Positions 36,799 to 46,390 of a stretch of 64,000 nucleotides of DNA are shown here, in pieces (the stretch's first letter is position 1; the number at the start of each line of letters is the position of its first letter). Origin of the DNA: Enterobacter sp. 10-1 (GTDB lineage Bacteria > Pseudomonadota > Gammaproteobacteria > Enterobacterales > Enterobacteriaceae). Position numbers and translations under genes: made by a program. The notes below the pieces were generated by a model, which saw nothing but the letters and a program-made list of their open reading frames with translations, had not been told where the DNA came from and searched no databases. The stretch covers positions 124,540 to 188,539 of the forward strand of contig NISF01000007.1 in assembly GCA_002270295.1 (NCBI GenBank), read 5' to 3'.

Positions 36799-36931
36799 TT
36801 CTCAACGGGGTGCTAATAAACATACGCCGCTTCATTCAGGTTGCATTGAGACAGCCTGCAGGATGAAGCGTATGGGCTGAGAAAATACCCGTCGAACCTG
36901 ATCCGGATAACGCCGGCGAAGGGATTTGAGG
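36799..36931 (+). ncRNA. TPP riboswitch (THI element; SroA) upstream of thiB
   Basis: Conserved TPP-aptamer blocks are present: CTCAACGGGGTGC at the 5' strand, GCTGAGAAAATACCC (pyrimidine sensor) and CCGTCGAACCTGATCCGGATAACGCCGGCGAAGGGA (36889-36923, shown here by its ends CCGTCGAACC and GCGAAGGGA). It should shut off thiBPQ when thiamine pyrophosphate is abundant. The P3 arm is unusually long: CATACG...CTTCAT pairs with ATGAAGCGTATG (36830-36874 region) around an inner CAGG/CCTG helix. A GGATTTGAG/CTCAAAATCC stem (36922-36946) precedes the ribosome site and may be the expression platform. Confidence 0.93.
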
Positions 36932-36974
36932 CTCACTCAAAATCCTTTGCCACCCCTTTTTTGTGAGGTGCAAA

Positions 36975-37958
36975 GTGTTGAAAAAATTACTCCCGCTGCT
37001 GGTGCTGGTCGCCGCTCCCGCGTTGGCTAAACCCGTTCTCACCGTTTATACCTACGACTCCTTTTCTGCGGACTGGGGCCCAGGCCCGGCCGTCAAAAAG
37101 GCTTTTGAAGCCGACTGCGGCTGCGAGCTGAAGTTCGTGGCGCTGGAAGATGGCGTCTCGCTGCTGAATCGCCTGCGCATGGAAGGCAAAAACAGCAAAG
37201 CCGACGTGGTCCTCGGACTGGACAACAACCTGCTGGAAGCGGCGGCGCAAAGCAAGCTGTTCGCCAAAAGCAACGTGCCGACCGACGCGCTTACGGTCCC
37301 TGGCGGCTGGAACAACGATACCTTCGTACCCTTTGATTACGGCTATTTCGCCTTCGTCTACGATAAAAACAAGCTCAAAAATCCGCCAAAAAGCCTGAAA
37401 GAGCTGGTTGAGAGCGATCGGAAATGGCGGGTGATCTACGAAGATCCGCGCACCAGCACGCCGGGCCTCGGCCTGCTGCTGTGGATGCAGAAAGTGTACG
37501 GCGACAAATCCCCTCAGGCCTGGGAGAAGCTGGCGGCGAAAACCGTCACCGTGACCAAGGGCTGGAGCGAGGCCTACGGCCTGTTCCTGAAGGGGGAAAG
37601 CGATCTGGTGCTGAGCTATACCACCTCTCCGGCTTATCACATTATCGAAGAGAAAAAAGATAACTACGCGGCGGCCGCTTTCAGCGAAGGCCACTACCTG
37701 CAGGTCGAAGTGGCGGCCCGCACCGCGGCCAGCAAGCAGCCGGAGCTGGCGGAGAAGTTCCTTAAGTTTATGGTCTCTCCGGGTTTCCAGAATGCGATTC
37801 CGGCGGGCAACTGGATGTACCCGGTCACCCAGGTGACGCTCCCTGCCGGCTTTGACGCGCTGGTCAAACCGCAGACCACGCTGGAGTTCACTCCGCAGCA
37901 GGTCGCTGGCGAACGACAGAACTGGATTAACGCATGGCAACGCGCCGTCAGCCGCTAA
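36975..37958 (+). CDS. thiB: ThiB thiamine/TPP periplasmic binding protein
   Basis: Periplasmic receptor of the ThiBPQ ABC importer. GTG start at 36975 (MLKKLLPLLVLVAAPALA) chosen, with GAGGTG 6 bases upstream; it gives 327 residues as in E. coli. Signal peptide cleavage after ALA (about 18). The ligand-binding region includes YTYDSFSADWGPG and WSEAYGLFLKGESD. A GTG four codons earlier is in frame but overlaps the Shine-Dalgarno. Under TPP-riboswitch control. Confidence 0.97.
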   Translation: MLKKLLPLLVLVAAPALAKPVLTVYTYDSFSADWGPGPAVKKAFEADCGCELKFVALEDGVSLLNRLRMEGKNSKADVVLGLDNNLLEAAAQSKLFAKSNVPTDALTVPGGWNNDTFVPFDYGYFAFVYDKNKLKNPPKSLKELVESDRKWRVIYEDPRTSTPGLGLLLWMQKVYGDKSPQAWEKLAAKTVTVTKGWSEAYGLFLKGESDLVLSYTTSPAYHIIEEKKDNYAAAAFSEGHYLQVEVAARTAASKQPELAEKFLKFMVSPGFQNAIPAGNWMYPVTQVTLPAGFDALVKPQTTLEFTPQQVAGERQNWINAWQRAVSR

Positions 37959-39544
37959 CTATCGGCTGGCTGCTGCCGGGCCTGACGGCCGCCGCCGTGC
38001 TGGTCGTGGTGGCGCTGGCCGCTTTTCTGGCGCTCTGGAGCAGCGCGCCGGAGGCGGCCTGGCTGGCGATCGTTCGCGACAGCTATCTCTGGCACGTCGT
38101 CCGCTTCTCCTTCTGGCAGGCGTTTCTCTCGGCGCTGCTTTCGGTGGTGCCGGCTATTTTTCTTGCCCGCGCCCTTTACCGGCGCCGCTTTCCCGGCCGC
38201 ACGCTGCTGCTGCGCCTGTGCGCGATGACTCTTATCCTGCCGGTGCTGGTGGCGGTATTCGGCATCCTCAGCGTTTACGGCCGTCAGGGCTGGCTGGCGG
38301 CGGCTTTTAGCGCGCTGGGATGGCGGTGGGATTTCTCCCCTTACGGGCTGCAGGGAATTCTGCTGGCGCACGTCTTCTTCAATATGCCGATGGCGACCCG
38401 CCTGCTGCTGCAGGCGCTGGAGAATATTCCCGGCGAACAGCGGCAAATTGCGGCCCAGCTTGGCATGCGCGGCTTTCACTTTTTCCGCTTCGTGGAGTGG
38501 CCGTGGCTGCGGCGGCAAATTCCTCCGGTGGCGGCGCTTATCTTTATGCTCTGCTTCGCCAGCTTCGCTACCGTCCTCTCCCTTGGCGGCGGCCCTCGGG
38601 CCACTACCATCGAGCTGGCGATCTACCAGGCGCTGAGCTTTGATTACGACCCGGCTCGCGCGGCGATGCTGGCGCTGATCCAGATGAGCTGCTGCCTCGG
38701 GCTGGTGCTGCTCAGCCAGCGCCTGAGCAAGGCCTTGGCGATCGGCGTGACCCACGTTCGCGGCTGGCGCGACCCTGACGATCGCCTGCACAGCCGCCTG
38801 ACCGATTTCGTGCTCATCGCGATCGCGCTGCTGCTGCTGCTGCCGCCGCTGCTGGCGGTCGTCATCGATGGCCTGAATAACAATCTGCCGCGGGTGCTGT
38901 CCCAGCCTGCGCTATGGCAAGCCTTATCGACCTCCCTGCGCATCGCGCTGGCCGCCGGCATACTCAGCGTTATTCTGACGATGATGCTGCTGTGGAGCAG
39001 CCGCGAGCTGCGCATCCGCCGCCGCCCGCTGGCCGGCCAGGCGCTGGAGCTCAGCGGGATGCTGATCCTCGCCATGCCGGGAATTGTGCTCGCGACCGGC
39101 TTCTTTTTACTGCTCAATAATAGCGTTGGCCTGCCCGACTCCGCCGACGGCATCGTTATCTTCACCAATGCGCTGATGGCGATCCCCTATGCGCTGAAGG
39201 TGCTGGAAAACCCGATGCGCGACGTCGCCGTGCGCTACGGCATGCTCTGCCAATCGCTGGGGATGAGCGGCTTTACCCGCCTGCGGGTCGTAGAGCTTCG
39301 CGCCCTGAAGCGCCCGCTGGCCCAGGCGCTGGCCTTTGCCTGCGTGCTTTCGATCGGTGATTTCGGCGTGGTGGCGCTGTTCGGCAACGACGATTTCCGC
39401 ACCCTACCGTTCTATCTGTATCAGCAGATTGGCGCCTATCGTAGCCAGGACGGTGCCGTTACCGCCCTGCTGCTGCTGGCGCTGTGCTTTGTCCTCTTTA
39501 CCGTGATTGAGAAGCTACCGGGGCGTGATGTTAAAACTGAATGA
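37934..39544 (+). CDS. thiP: ThiP thiamine/TPP ABC permease
   Basis: Fused double-length permease with two binding-protein-dependent transport domains (about 55-260 and 330-535), 536 residues as in E. coli. The EAA-type loops are visible ([18 protein letters not shown] and [18 protein letters not shown]). About 12 hydrophobic segments. Overlaps thiB by 25 bases and thiQ by 17. Confidence 0.97.
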   Translation: MATRRQPLTIGWLLPGLTAAAVLVVVALAAFLALWSSAPEAAWLAIVRDSYLWHVVRFSFWQAFLSALLSVVPAIFLARALYRRRFPGRTLLLRLCAMTLILPVLVAVFGILSVYGRQGWLAAAFSALGWRWDFSPYGLQGILLAHVFFNMPMATRLLLQALENIPGEQRQIAAQLGMRGFHFFRFVEWPWLRRQIPPVAALIFMLCFASFATVLSLGGGPRATTIELAIYQALSFDYDPARAAMLALIQMSCCLGLVLLSQRLSKALAIGVTHVRGWRDPDDRLHSRLTDFVLIAIALLLLLPPLLAVVIDGLNNNLPRVLSQPALWQALSTSLRIALAAGILSVILTMMLLWSSRELRIRRRPLAGQALELSGMLILAMPGIVLATGFFLLLNNSVGLPDSADGIVIFTNALMAIPYALKVLENPMRDVAVRYGMLCQSLGMSGFTRLRVVELRALKRPLAQALAFACVLSIGDFGVVALFGNDDFRTLPFYLYQQIGAYRSQDGAVTALLLLALCFVLFTVIEKLPGRDVKTE

Positions 39545-40229
39545 TGTAACCTGGCTGTACCAGCACCTGCCGATGCGTTTCACCCTCTCCGTACAGCGCG
39601 GCGAACGCATTGCGGTACTCGGCCCCAGCGGGGCGGGGAAAAGCACGCTGCTGAATCTGATCGCCGGCTTTTTGCCGCCGGCGAGCGGCAGCATCGTCAT
39701 CGACGGTCAGCCGCATACCGATACGCCGCCCGCCCGTCGCCCGGTATCAATGCTGTTTCAGGAAAATAACCTCTTTAACCATCTCACCATCCGCCAGAAC
39801 ATCGGCCTTGGCATGCACCCCGGGCTTAAGCTGAGCGCCGGGCAAAACGCCAGTCTGCAGGCTATTGCCGAACAGATGGGCCTTGATTCCCTGCTGGAGA
39901 GGCTTCCCGACGAGCTATCCGGCGGTCAGCGGCAGCGGGCGGCGCTGGCGCGCTGTCTGGTGCGCGAGCAGCCGGTACTGCTGCTGGATGAGCCGTTTTC
40001 CGCGCTCGATCCGGCGCTGCGCCAGGAGATGCTGATTTTGGTCGCAGAGGTTTGCCAGCGCCGGAATTTGACGCTGCTGATGGTGTCGCATAGCGTGGAG
40101 GATGCGGCCCGCATCGCCCCGCGATCGCTGGTGGTGGCCGACGGGCGTATCGCCTGGGATGGCGCCACCGATGCGCTCTTAAGCGGCAACAGCAGAGCCT
40201 CCCATCTGTTAGGGATCAGCGCGCGATAA
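39528..40229 (+). CDS. thiQ: ThiQ thiamine ABC transporter ATPase
   Basis: ATPase that powers thiamine uptake through ThiP. ATG at 39528 ([16 protein letters not shown]), giving 233 residues. Walker [10 protein letters not shown] (about 32-40), Q-loop FQENNLF, ABC signature LSGGQRQR, Walker [12 protein letters not shown] and switch histidine in SHSVED. Its last 14 bases overlap the 3' end of the converging yabI. Confidence 0.97.
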   Translation: MLKLNDVTWLYQHLPMRFTLSVQRGERIAVLGPSGAGKSTLLNLIAGFLPPASGSIVIDGQPHTDTPPARRPVSMLFQENNLFNHLTIRQNIGLGMHPGLKLSAGQNASLQAIAEQMGLDSLLERLPDELSGGQRQRAALARCLVREQPVLLLDEPFSALDPALRQEMLILVAEVCQRRNLTLLMVSHSVEDAARIAPRSLVVADGRIAWDGATDALLSGNSRASHLLGISAR

Positions 40230-40980
40230 CCTGGTGCAGAATATTGAGATAGACTGGCATCAGAGGGTGGCGAATCGCCACGGTTAACGCCACGCCCGCC
40301 AGCGCCAGCGCCAGCGGCGTCAGCCACAGCAGACGTGTACGCGGCAGCAGTCGGGTCAGACGATCGCTTGTTTTCGCGCTACGCCACAGTCGCCAGCATA
40401 GCCAACCGGCCAGCCACGCCAGCAGCGCGGCGCTCAGCAGCAGCCACTTAAAGCTGGCGCTGTTCTCATCGGCGGGAATATCAATGGCCGCGCCGGCAAG
40501 AATGCCTGGTAAAAAGTAGAGCGGCGGCCACAGCAGACAGCCAATAATATTCGGCAGAATAAACTTCGCCACCGGCAGGTCAAGCATTCCGGCAACCATC
40601 GGCACCAGCGGTCTCGTCGGCCCGACGAAGCGCCCGATCAGGATCGTGACCATGCTGTGCTGGTGCAGCGCGTGCTCGGTCTTATCAAGCAGCGCTTTGT
40701 TTTTCTTCATAAACGACCAGCGATGCAGCGGTTTTTTAAACCGCCAGCCGAGCCAGAATGAAATCCAGTCACCGAATAAACAGCCGACGATCCCCGCCAG
40801 CCACGCCTGCCAGAAGTTAACCTCACCGCTGCCGATCAGCGCGCCCAGTCCGGCCATCATCACCGTACCCGGCAGTATCAGCCCCACCAGCGCCAGCGAT
40901 TCAAGAAAGGCGACCAGCATCACGGCTATCAGGGAGTAGACCGTGGATTGGGTGATAAAATGTTCCAGCAATGCTTGCAT
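40216..40980 (-). CDS. yabI: YabI, DedA-family membrane protein
   Basis: DedA proteins are membrane proteins implicated in undecaprenyl-phosphate or phospholipid recycling and proton-dependent homeostasis; the specific role of YabI is not established. 254 residues, as in E. coli YabI. Family motifs: the glycine-rich [19 protein letters not shown] region, [14 protein letters not shown], and the basic signature [16 protein letters not shown]. About five to six membrane segments. Converges with, and overlaps, thiQ. Confidence 0.95.
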   Translation of the reverse strand: MQALLEHFITQSTVYSLIAVMLVAFLESLALVGLILPGTVMMAGLGALIGSGEVNFWQAWLAGIVGCLFGDWISFWLGWRFKKPLHRWSFMKKNKALLDKTEHALHQHSMVTILIGRFVGPTRPLVPMVAGMLDLPVAKFILPNIIGCLLWPPLYFLPGILAGAAIDIPADENSASFKWLLLSAALLAWLAGWLCWRLWRSAKTSDRLTRLLPRTRLLWLTPLALALAGVALTVAIRHPLMPVYLNILHQVIAR

Positions 40981-41108
40981 AGTGTGCCCGGTTTAAAAAC
41001 GAAGCACGGATTCTCCAGAGCCGTCGCGCCTTCGTCAAGCCATCAATTGTCTGAATAGTTTACCGGTTGTGACAATTTTCCGGGGCATCATTTCACTTTA
41101 TTTACGTT

Positions 41109-41954
41109 TTATTCACATCCTGCGCGGAATTCGCTCGGGCTGGCGCCGGTGCATTTTTTAAATACCCGCGAGAAATAGAGCTGATCTTCAAAGCCAACGT
41201 TGCGTCCCACCGTGGCGATGGGCATTCGCGTGGTGCTCAGCAGCAGCTTGGCCTGGCTGATGCGCTGATCTTCCCGCCACCCCAGCACGCTGATGCCCAG
41301 CTGCTGGCGGAACAGGTGCGACAGCCGCGACGGCGACAGACACACGTGCTGGGCGACGCTGGCGATATCAAAATGGCTGTCCGCCAGGTGATCGCTAATG
41401 TACTGGCAGGCGTCGCGGACCCGGTTATCCAGCGGCGGGTACAGGGATTCGTTAATGGCCTCCATGCGCCGCAGCAGCAGCTGTTCCAGCAGATTGATCG
41501 CCAGCAGCTCAGAGTAGCGCCCGGCCCCCTGTCCGGCGTCGACGATCTGGCCGAAAAGCTCGCCAAAGCGCGCCTGCCACTGCTCATCGGGACGGAAAAA
41601 TCCAGTGTGGGCGAAAATCGTCGGCCAGTTCAGCCATTCGTGCCAGTAGGCCCGCGGGCGGAAGTAGACCCACTGGTGATACCACTCGCGGGCATCAGGG
41701 TGGCGGCCGTAGTGATGAATTTCCCCCGGCGGGAAGAGTAAAATATCGCCAGGCCGGCAGACAAACTGTTCGTCCTGGTTGTTGATCACCCCTTCACCGC
41801 GAATCGTCAGATTAAGAATAAAACCTTTCATGCCGAGCGGGCGGTCAATAAAGAAATCCAGATAGCTATCCGCATCAATCGGCGTCAGCCCCGTAACCAG
41901 GTGGGCGTTAAAAGAGTAGCCCGGTAGCAAAGGATCGTTTTGTGTTTCAGCCAT
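41109..41954 (-). CDS. araC: AraC arabinose operon regulator
   Basis: Dual activator/repressor that loops DNA without arabinose and activates araBAD with it. 281 residues (E. coli 292; the difference is at the C-terminus). The N-terminal arm ([20 protein letters not shown]) and cupin arabinose pocket are followed by two helix-turn-helix motifs ([20 protein letters not shown], and [19 protein letters not shown]). GGAGAG lies about 8 bases upstream of the ATG. Divergent from araBAD, with which it shares the control region. Confidence 0.97.
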   Translation of the reverse strand: MAETQNDPLLPGYSFNAHLVTGLTPIDADSYLDFFIDRPLGMKGFILNLTIRGEGVINNQDEQFVCRPGDILLFPPGEIHHYGRHPDAREWYHQWVYFRPRAYWHEWLNWPTIFAHTGFFRPDEQWQARFGELFGQIVDAGQGAGRYSELLAINLLEQLLLRRMEAINESLYPPLDNRVRDACQYISDHLADSHFDIASVAQHVCLSPSRLSHLFRQQLGISVLGWREDQRISQAKLLLSTTRMPIATVGRNVGFEDQLYFSRVFKKCTGASPSEFRAGCE

Positions 41955-42291
41955 AAACTCAGCTCTCCCGGAGAGGCTCTGGACACCAATTGTCCATATT
42001 CGTTATTTTATCCCTAAGCGCGCTTCCCGTAATGGGATGCGGGTTGAAATTCGAATTAAAACCCGCCTGATTTCAGCAAAAATCGACGACACCGCTCAAT
42101 GTAAGCCATTCCAACGCATAACAAAAGTGTCTATAAATACGGCAGGAAAGTCCACATTGAATATTTGCACGGCGTCACACTTTGCGATGACATAGCAATA
42201 TAGTCCATAAGATTAGCGAATACGGCCTGACGGTTTTTCCCGAGGATATCTACTGTTTCACCATGAATGGTTTTTAGCATGGAGTAACAGC
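41955..42291. promoter_or_regulatory. araC-araBAD divergent control region
   Basis: All elements of the E. coli looping switch are recognisable. araO2 half-site CACCAATTGTCCATA ends at 41998. araO1 lies about 42118-42160, containing AACAAAAGTGTCTATAAA and GTCCACATTGA. A CRP site lies about 42162-42185 (TTTGCACGGCGTCACACTTT). araI1 TAGCAATATAGTCCATA is at 42193-42209 and araI2 follows at 42211-42230. The TCCATA cores of O2 and I1 are exactly 211 bp apart, in register for looping as in E. coli. A 28-bp near-palindrome at 42039-42066 is not part of the known scheme. Confidence 0.88.
42227..42256 (+). promoter_or_regulatory. araBAD promoter
   Basis: CTGACG (-35, 42227-42232) overlapping the end of araI2, an 18-bp spacer, and TACTGT (-10, 42251-42256). 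Both hexamers equal those of the E. coli pBAD promoter. The weak -35 explains the need for AraC bound at araI2. Confidence 0.85.
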
Positions 42292-44001
42292 ATGGCAATT
42301 GCGATTGGCCTCGATTTTGGTAGTGACTCAGTTCGCGCTCTGGCAGTGGAATGCGCCACCGGCGAAGAGCTCGCCTCCAGCGTAGAGTGGTACCCACGCT
42401 GGCAGGAGGGGCTATTTTGCGACGCCCCGAATAATCAGTTCCGCCACCACCCGCGTGATTACATTGAATCAATGGAAGCCGCGCTGAAAAGCGTGCTGGC
42501 GCTGCTGAGCCCCGGGCAGCGCGCCGCCGTCGTCGGTATCGGCGTTGACAGCACCGGCTCGACGCCGGCGCCTGTCGATGCCGACGGCAACGTGCTGGCC
42601 CTGCGGGAAGAGTTCGCCAACAACCCGAATGCGATGTTCGTGCTGTGGAAAGACCATACCGCGGTAGAAGAGGCGGAAGCCATCACCCGCCTGTGCCACC
42701 AGCCGGGCAAAGAGGACTACTCCCGCTACATCGGCGGCATCTACTCCAGCGAATGGTTCTGGGCCAAGATCCTCCATGTCACCCGTCAGGATAGCGCCGT
42801 TGCGCAGGCCGCGGCCTCATGGATTGAGCTGTGCGACTGGGTTCCGGCGCTGCTCTCCGCGACCACCCGCCCGCAGGATATTCGTCGCGGCCGCTGCAGC
42901 GCCGGGCATAAATCGCTGTGGCACGCCGACTGGGGCGGTCTGCCGCCGGCCAGCTTCTTCGACGAGCTCGACCCCATTATCAATCAGCACCTCAGCTGGC
43001 CGCTGTTTAGCGAGACCTGGACCGCCGACGCGGCGGTCGGCACCCTCTGCGCCGAATGGGCCCAGCGCCTGGGTCTGCCGGAAACGGTCACCATCTCCGG
43101 CGGCGCCTTCGACTGCCATATGGGGGCGGTAGGCGCCGGCGCGCAGCCTAATACGCTGGTTAAAGTCATCGGCACCTCCACCTGCGACATTCTGATCGCC
43201 GATAAGCAGAGCGTTGGCGCCCGCACGGTGAAAGGCATCTGCGGCCAGGTCGACGGCAGCGTGGTGCCCGATTTTATCGGTCTGGAGGCCGGGCAGTCGG
43301 CCTTTGGCGATATCTACGCCTGGTTTGGCCGCATTCTCGGCTGGCCGCTGGAGCAGCTGGCGCTTGCCCATCCGGAGCTGAAAGAGCAGATCCGCGCCAG
43401 CCAGAAACAGCTGCTGCCGGCGCTGACCGAAGCCTGGGCGAAAAATCCCTCGCTCGACCATCTGCCGGTGGTGCTGGACTGGTTCAACGGACGGCGCACC
43501 CCAAACGCTAACCAGCGCCTGAAAGGCGTAATAACCGATCTGAATCTCGCCACCGATGCGCCGGCGCTGTTTGGCGGCCTGGTTGCGGCAACCGCCTTCG
43601 GCGCCCGCGCCATTATGGAGTGCTTCACCGACCAGGGGATCCCGGTCATCAACGTGATGGCGCTGGGCGGCATCGCGCGCAAAAACCCGGTCATCATGCA
43701 GGCCTGCTGCGACGTGCTGAACCGGCCGCTGCAAATTGTCGCCTCCGATCAATGCTGCGCGCTGGGTGCGGCCATCTTTGCCGCCGTCTCCGCCGGCGTA
43801 TATAGCGATATTCCAACGGCCCAGCAGCATATGGCAAGCCGGGTGGAAAGCACCCTGCAGCCGCGTCCGGCCCAGGCGCAGCGCTTCGAACAGCTCTATC
43901 AGCGCTACCGGCAATGGTCAGTCAGCGCTGAACAACAGTATCTCCCTTCGGCTGCACAGGCGGAAAAGGCCTCGCAATCTCAGCCAGCTCTCACCCATTA
44001 A
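42292..44001 (+). CDS. araB: AraB L-ribulokinase
   Basis: FGGY-family kinase that phosphorylates L-ribulose. 569 residues (E. coli 566). N-terminal ATPase motif [30 protein letters not shown]-terminal [17 protein letters not shown] and [11 protein letters not shown]. First gene of araBAD, with GGAG 8-9 bases upstream. Ten bases separate it from araA. Confidence 0.97.
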   Translation: MAIAIGLDFGSDSVRALAVECATGEELASSVEWYPRWQEGLFCDAPNNQFRHHPRDYIESMEAALKSVLALLSPGQRAAVVGIGVDSTGSTPAPVDADGNVLALREEFANNPNAMFVLWKDHTAVEEAEAITRLCHQPGKEDYSRYIGGIYSSEWFWAKILHVTRQDSAVAQAAASWIELCDWVPALLSATTRPQDIRRGRCSAGHKSLWHADWGGLPPASFFDELDPIINQHLSWPLFSETWTADAAVGTLCAEWAQRLGLPETVTISGGAFDCHMGAVGAGAQPNTLVKVIGTSTCDILIADKQSVGARTVKGICGQVDGSVVPDFIGLEAGQSAFGDIYAWFGRILGWPLEQLALAHPELKEQIRASQKQLLPALTEAWAKNPSLDHLPVVLDWFNGRRTPNANQRLKGVITDLNLATDAPALFGGLVAATAFGARAIMECFTDQGIPVINVMALGGIARKNPVIMQACCDVLNRPLQIVASDQCCALGAAIFAAVSAGVYSDIPTAQQHMASRVESTLQPRPAQAQRFEQLYQRYRQWSVSAEQQYLPSAAQAEKASQSQPALTH

Positions 44002-44011
44002 GGACACCAAA

Positions 44012-45514
44012 ATGACGATTTTTGATAACTATGAAGTCTGGTTCGTGATTGGCAGCCAGCATCTGTACGGCGCGGAAGCGCTGCGTCAGGTCACAAAGCA
44101 TGCCGAGCACGTGGTGAACAGCCTGAACGCCGAGGCAAAACTGCCGTGCCGGCTGGTATTAAAGCCGCTGGGCACCACGCCGGACGAAATCACCCATATC
44201 TGCCGCGACGCTAACTATGATGATAAATGCGCCGGCATGGTGGTGTGGCTGCACACCTTCTCTCCGGCCAAGATGTGGATTAACGGCCTGACCATCCTCA
44301 ATAAACCGCTGCTGCAGTTCCACACCCAGTACAACGCGTCGCTGCCGTGGGACAGCATCGATATGGACTTTATGAACCTCAACCAGACCGCGCACGGCGG
44401 CCGCGAGTTCGGCTTTATTGGCGCCCGTATGCGCCAGCAGCATAGCGTGGTGACCGGCCACTGGCAGGATCGGGACGCCCATCAGCGCATCGGCTCATGG
44501 ATGCGCCAGGCGGTCTCGAAACAGGATACCCGTCATCTGAAAGTCTGCCGCTTTGGCGATAACATGCGCGAAGTCGCGGTCACCGATGGCGATAAGGTCG
44601 CCGCGCAGATCAAATTCGGCTTCTCGGTCAATACCTGGCCGGTGGGCGATCTGGTGCAGGTGGTCAACGACGTCAGCGAAGGCGATATCAGCGCCCTGGT
44701 AGATGAGTATGAAAGCAGCTACCGGCTGACTGCGGCAGCGCAGGTCCGCGGCGATAAGCGGCAGAACGTTCTCGATGCCGCGCGTATCGAGCTGGGAATG
44801 CAGCGCTTCCTGCAGCAGGGCGGCTTCCACGCCTTCACCACCACCTTTGAAGATTTACACGGCCTGAAGCAGCTTCCGGGTCTCGCCGTGCAGCGTCTGA
44901 TGCAGCAGGGCTACGGCTTTGCGGGCGAAGGCGACTGGAAAACCGCCGCCCTGCTTCGCATCATGAAGGTGATGTCAACCGGTCTGCAGGGCGGCACCTC
45001 CTTTATGGAGGATTACACCTACCACTTCGACAACGGCAACGATCTGGTACTCGGCTCGCATATGCTGGAGGTCTGCCCAACCATCTCCACGGCGGAAAAA
45101 CCGATCCTCGACGTTCAGCCGCTGGGCATTGGCGGTAAAGCCGACCCTGCGCGCCTGATCTTCAACACCCAAACCGGCCCGGCGATCGTCGCCAGCCTGA
45201 TCGATCTCGGCGATCGCTATCGCCTGCTGGTTAACACCATTGAAACGGTGCCTACCCCGCACGCTCTGCCGAAGCTGCCGGTAGCCAACGCGCTGTGGAA
45301 AGCGCAGCCGGATCTCCGCACCGCGTCCGAAGCCTGGATCATTGCCGGCGGCGCGCATCATACCGTCTTCAGCCACGCCCTGACTCTCGAAGATATGCGC
45401 CAGTTTGCGGAGCTGCAGGATATCGAGCTGACCGTCATTGATAACGAAACCCGCCTGCCTTCCTTCAAAGATGCGCTGCGCTGGAACGAAGTTTATTACG
45501 CCGGCAAACGTTAA
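44012..45514 (+). CDS. araA: AraA L-arabinose isomerase
   Basis: Isomerises L-arabinose to L-ribulose. The start [16 protein letters not shown] (ATG 44012, Shine-Dalgarno TAAGGA) gives 500 residues, the E. coli length. Metal ligands (E306, E333, H350, H450 in the family) fall within conserved blocks such as [15 protein letters not shown] and [12 protein letters not shown]. Cotranscribed with araB. Confidence 0.97.
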   Translation: MTIFDNYEVWFVIGSQHLYGAEALRQVTKHAEHVVNSLNAEAKLPCRLVLKPLGTTPDEITHICRDANYDDKCAGMVVWLHTFSPAKMWINGLTILNKPLLQFHTQYNASLPWDSIDMDFMNLNQTAHGGREFGFIGARMRQQHSVVTGHWQDRDAHQRIGSWMRQAVSKQDTRHLKVCRFGDNMREVAVTDGDKVAAQIKFGFSVNTWPVGDLVQVVNDVSEGDISALVDEYESSYRLTAAAQVRGDKRQNVLDAARIELGMQRFLQQGGFHAFTTTFEDLHGLKQLPGLAVQRLMQQGYGFAGEGDWKTAALLRIMKVMSTGLQGGTSFMEDYTYHFDNGNDLVLGSHMLEVCPTISTAEKPILDVQPLGIGGKADPARLIFNTQTGPAIVASLIDLGDRYRLLVNTIETVPTPHALPKLPVANALWKAQPDLRTASEAWIIAGGAHHTVFSHALTLEDMRQFAELQDIELTVIDNETRLPSFKDALRWNEVYYAGKR

Positions 45515-45522
45515 GAGGTCGC

Positions 45523-45565
45523 CCCCTCTTCTCCCTCTCCGCCGCTAAGGAGAGGAGAAGAGGGG
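45523..45565 (+). repeat. REP-like stem in the araA-araD gap
   Basis: CCCCTCTTCTCCCTCTCC pairs with GGAGAGGAGAAGAGGGG across an 8-base loop, giving 17 base pairs and one bulged C. It lies 8 bases after the araA stop. A REP element sits at the same place in E. coli, where it stabilises the upstream mRNA and lowers araD. The primary sequence here differs from the E. coli REP consensus. Confidence 0.8.
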
Positions 45566-45597
45566 AAACCGTGCTGACCCGCTATTCGGAGTACACA

Positions 45598-46293
45598 ATG
45601 TTAGAAGATCTGAAACGTCAGGTTCTGGAAGCCAATCTCGCGCTGCCCAGGCACAACCTGGTGACCTTAACCTGGGGCAACGTCAGCGCCGTCGACCGCG
45701 AGCGGGGCCTGCTGGTGATCAAGCCTTCGGGCGTCGACTACAGCGCGATGAGCGCTGAGGATATGGTGGTGGTGAGCCTGGAAACCGGCGAAGTGGTGGA
45801 AGGGAAAAAGAAACCCTCGTCGGATACCCCAACCCATCGCCTGCTGTATCAGGCCTTCCCGACCCTCGGCGGTATCGTCCATACCCATTCACGCCATGCG
45901 ACCATCTGGGCGCAGGCGGGCCAGTCAATCCCGGCGACCGGCACCACCCACGCCGATTACTTCTACGGCGCGGTTCCCTGCACCCGCCTGATGACCGACA
46001 GCGAAATCAACGGAGAATATGAGTGGGAAACCGGGCGCGTTATCGTCGAGACCTTCCGCGAGAACGCCATCGACCCGGCGCAAATGCCCGGCGTGCTGGT
46101 GCATTCCCACGGCCCGTTTGCCTGGGGGAAGAACGCGGAAGATGCGGTGCATAACGCGATTGTGCTGGAAGAGATCGCCTATATGGGTATTTTCTGCCGG
46201 CAGCTGGCGCCGCAGCTGCCGGATATGCAGCAAACCCTGCTGGATAAGCACTATTTACGCAAGCACGGCGCGAAGGCCTATTACGGGCAGTAG
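45598..46293 (+). CDS. araD: AraD L-ribulose-5-phosphate 4-epimerase
   Basis: Zn-dependent class II aldolase-fold epimerase that makes D-xylulose-5-phosphate. The start [13 protein letters not shown] (ATG 45598) gives 231 residues as in E. coli. Zinc histidines are in [12 protein letters not shown] (95, 97) and in [10 protein letters not shown] (171). Last gene of araBAD. Confidence 0.97.
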   Translation: MLEDLKRQVLEANLALPRHNLVTLTWGNVSAVDRERGLLVIKPSGVDYSAMSAEDMVVVSLETGEVVEGKKKPSSDTPTHRLLYQAFPTLGGIVHTHSRHATIWAQAGQSIPATGTTHADYFYGAVPCTRLMTDSEINGEYEWETGRVIVETFRENAIDPAQMPGVLVHSHGPFAWGKNAEDAVHNAIVLEEIAYMGIFCRQLAPQLPDMQQTLLDKHYLRKHGAKAYYGQ

Positions 46294-46317
46294 CGCCGCC
46301 GGGATGGGTCAAAATAC

Positions 46318-46333
46318 CTGTATAAAACCCCAG
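46318..46333 (+). promoter_or_regulatory. LexA (SOS) box of polB, one half-site altered
   Basis: CTGTATAAAACCCCAG lies 58-73 bases before the polB start. The LexA consensus is CTGT-N8-ACAG. The right half is CCAG, one base off, while the E. coli polB box is CTGTATAAAACCACAG. A TATACT -10 candidate at 46354-46359 places the box over the -35. Confidence 0.75.
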
Positions 46334-46390
46334 CATCGCGCCGTGAACCAGGCTATACTCAGGCCTGGTTTGACTTGATGAGAGCACGGC

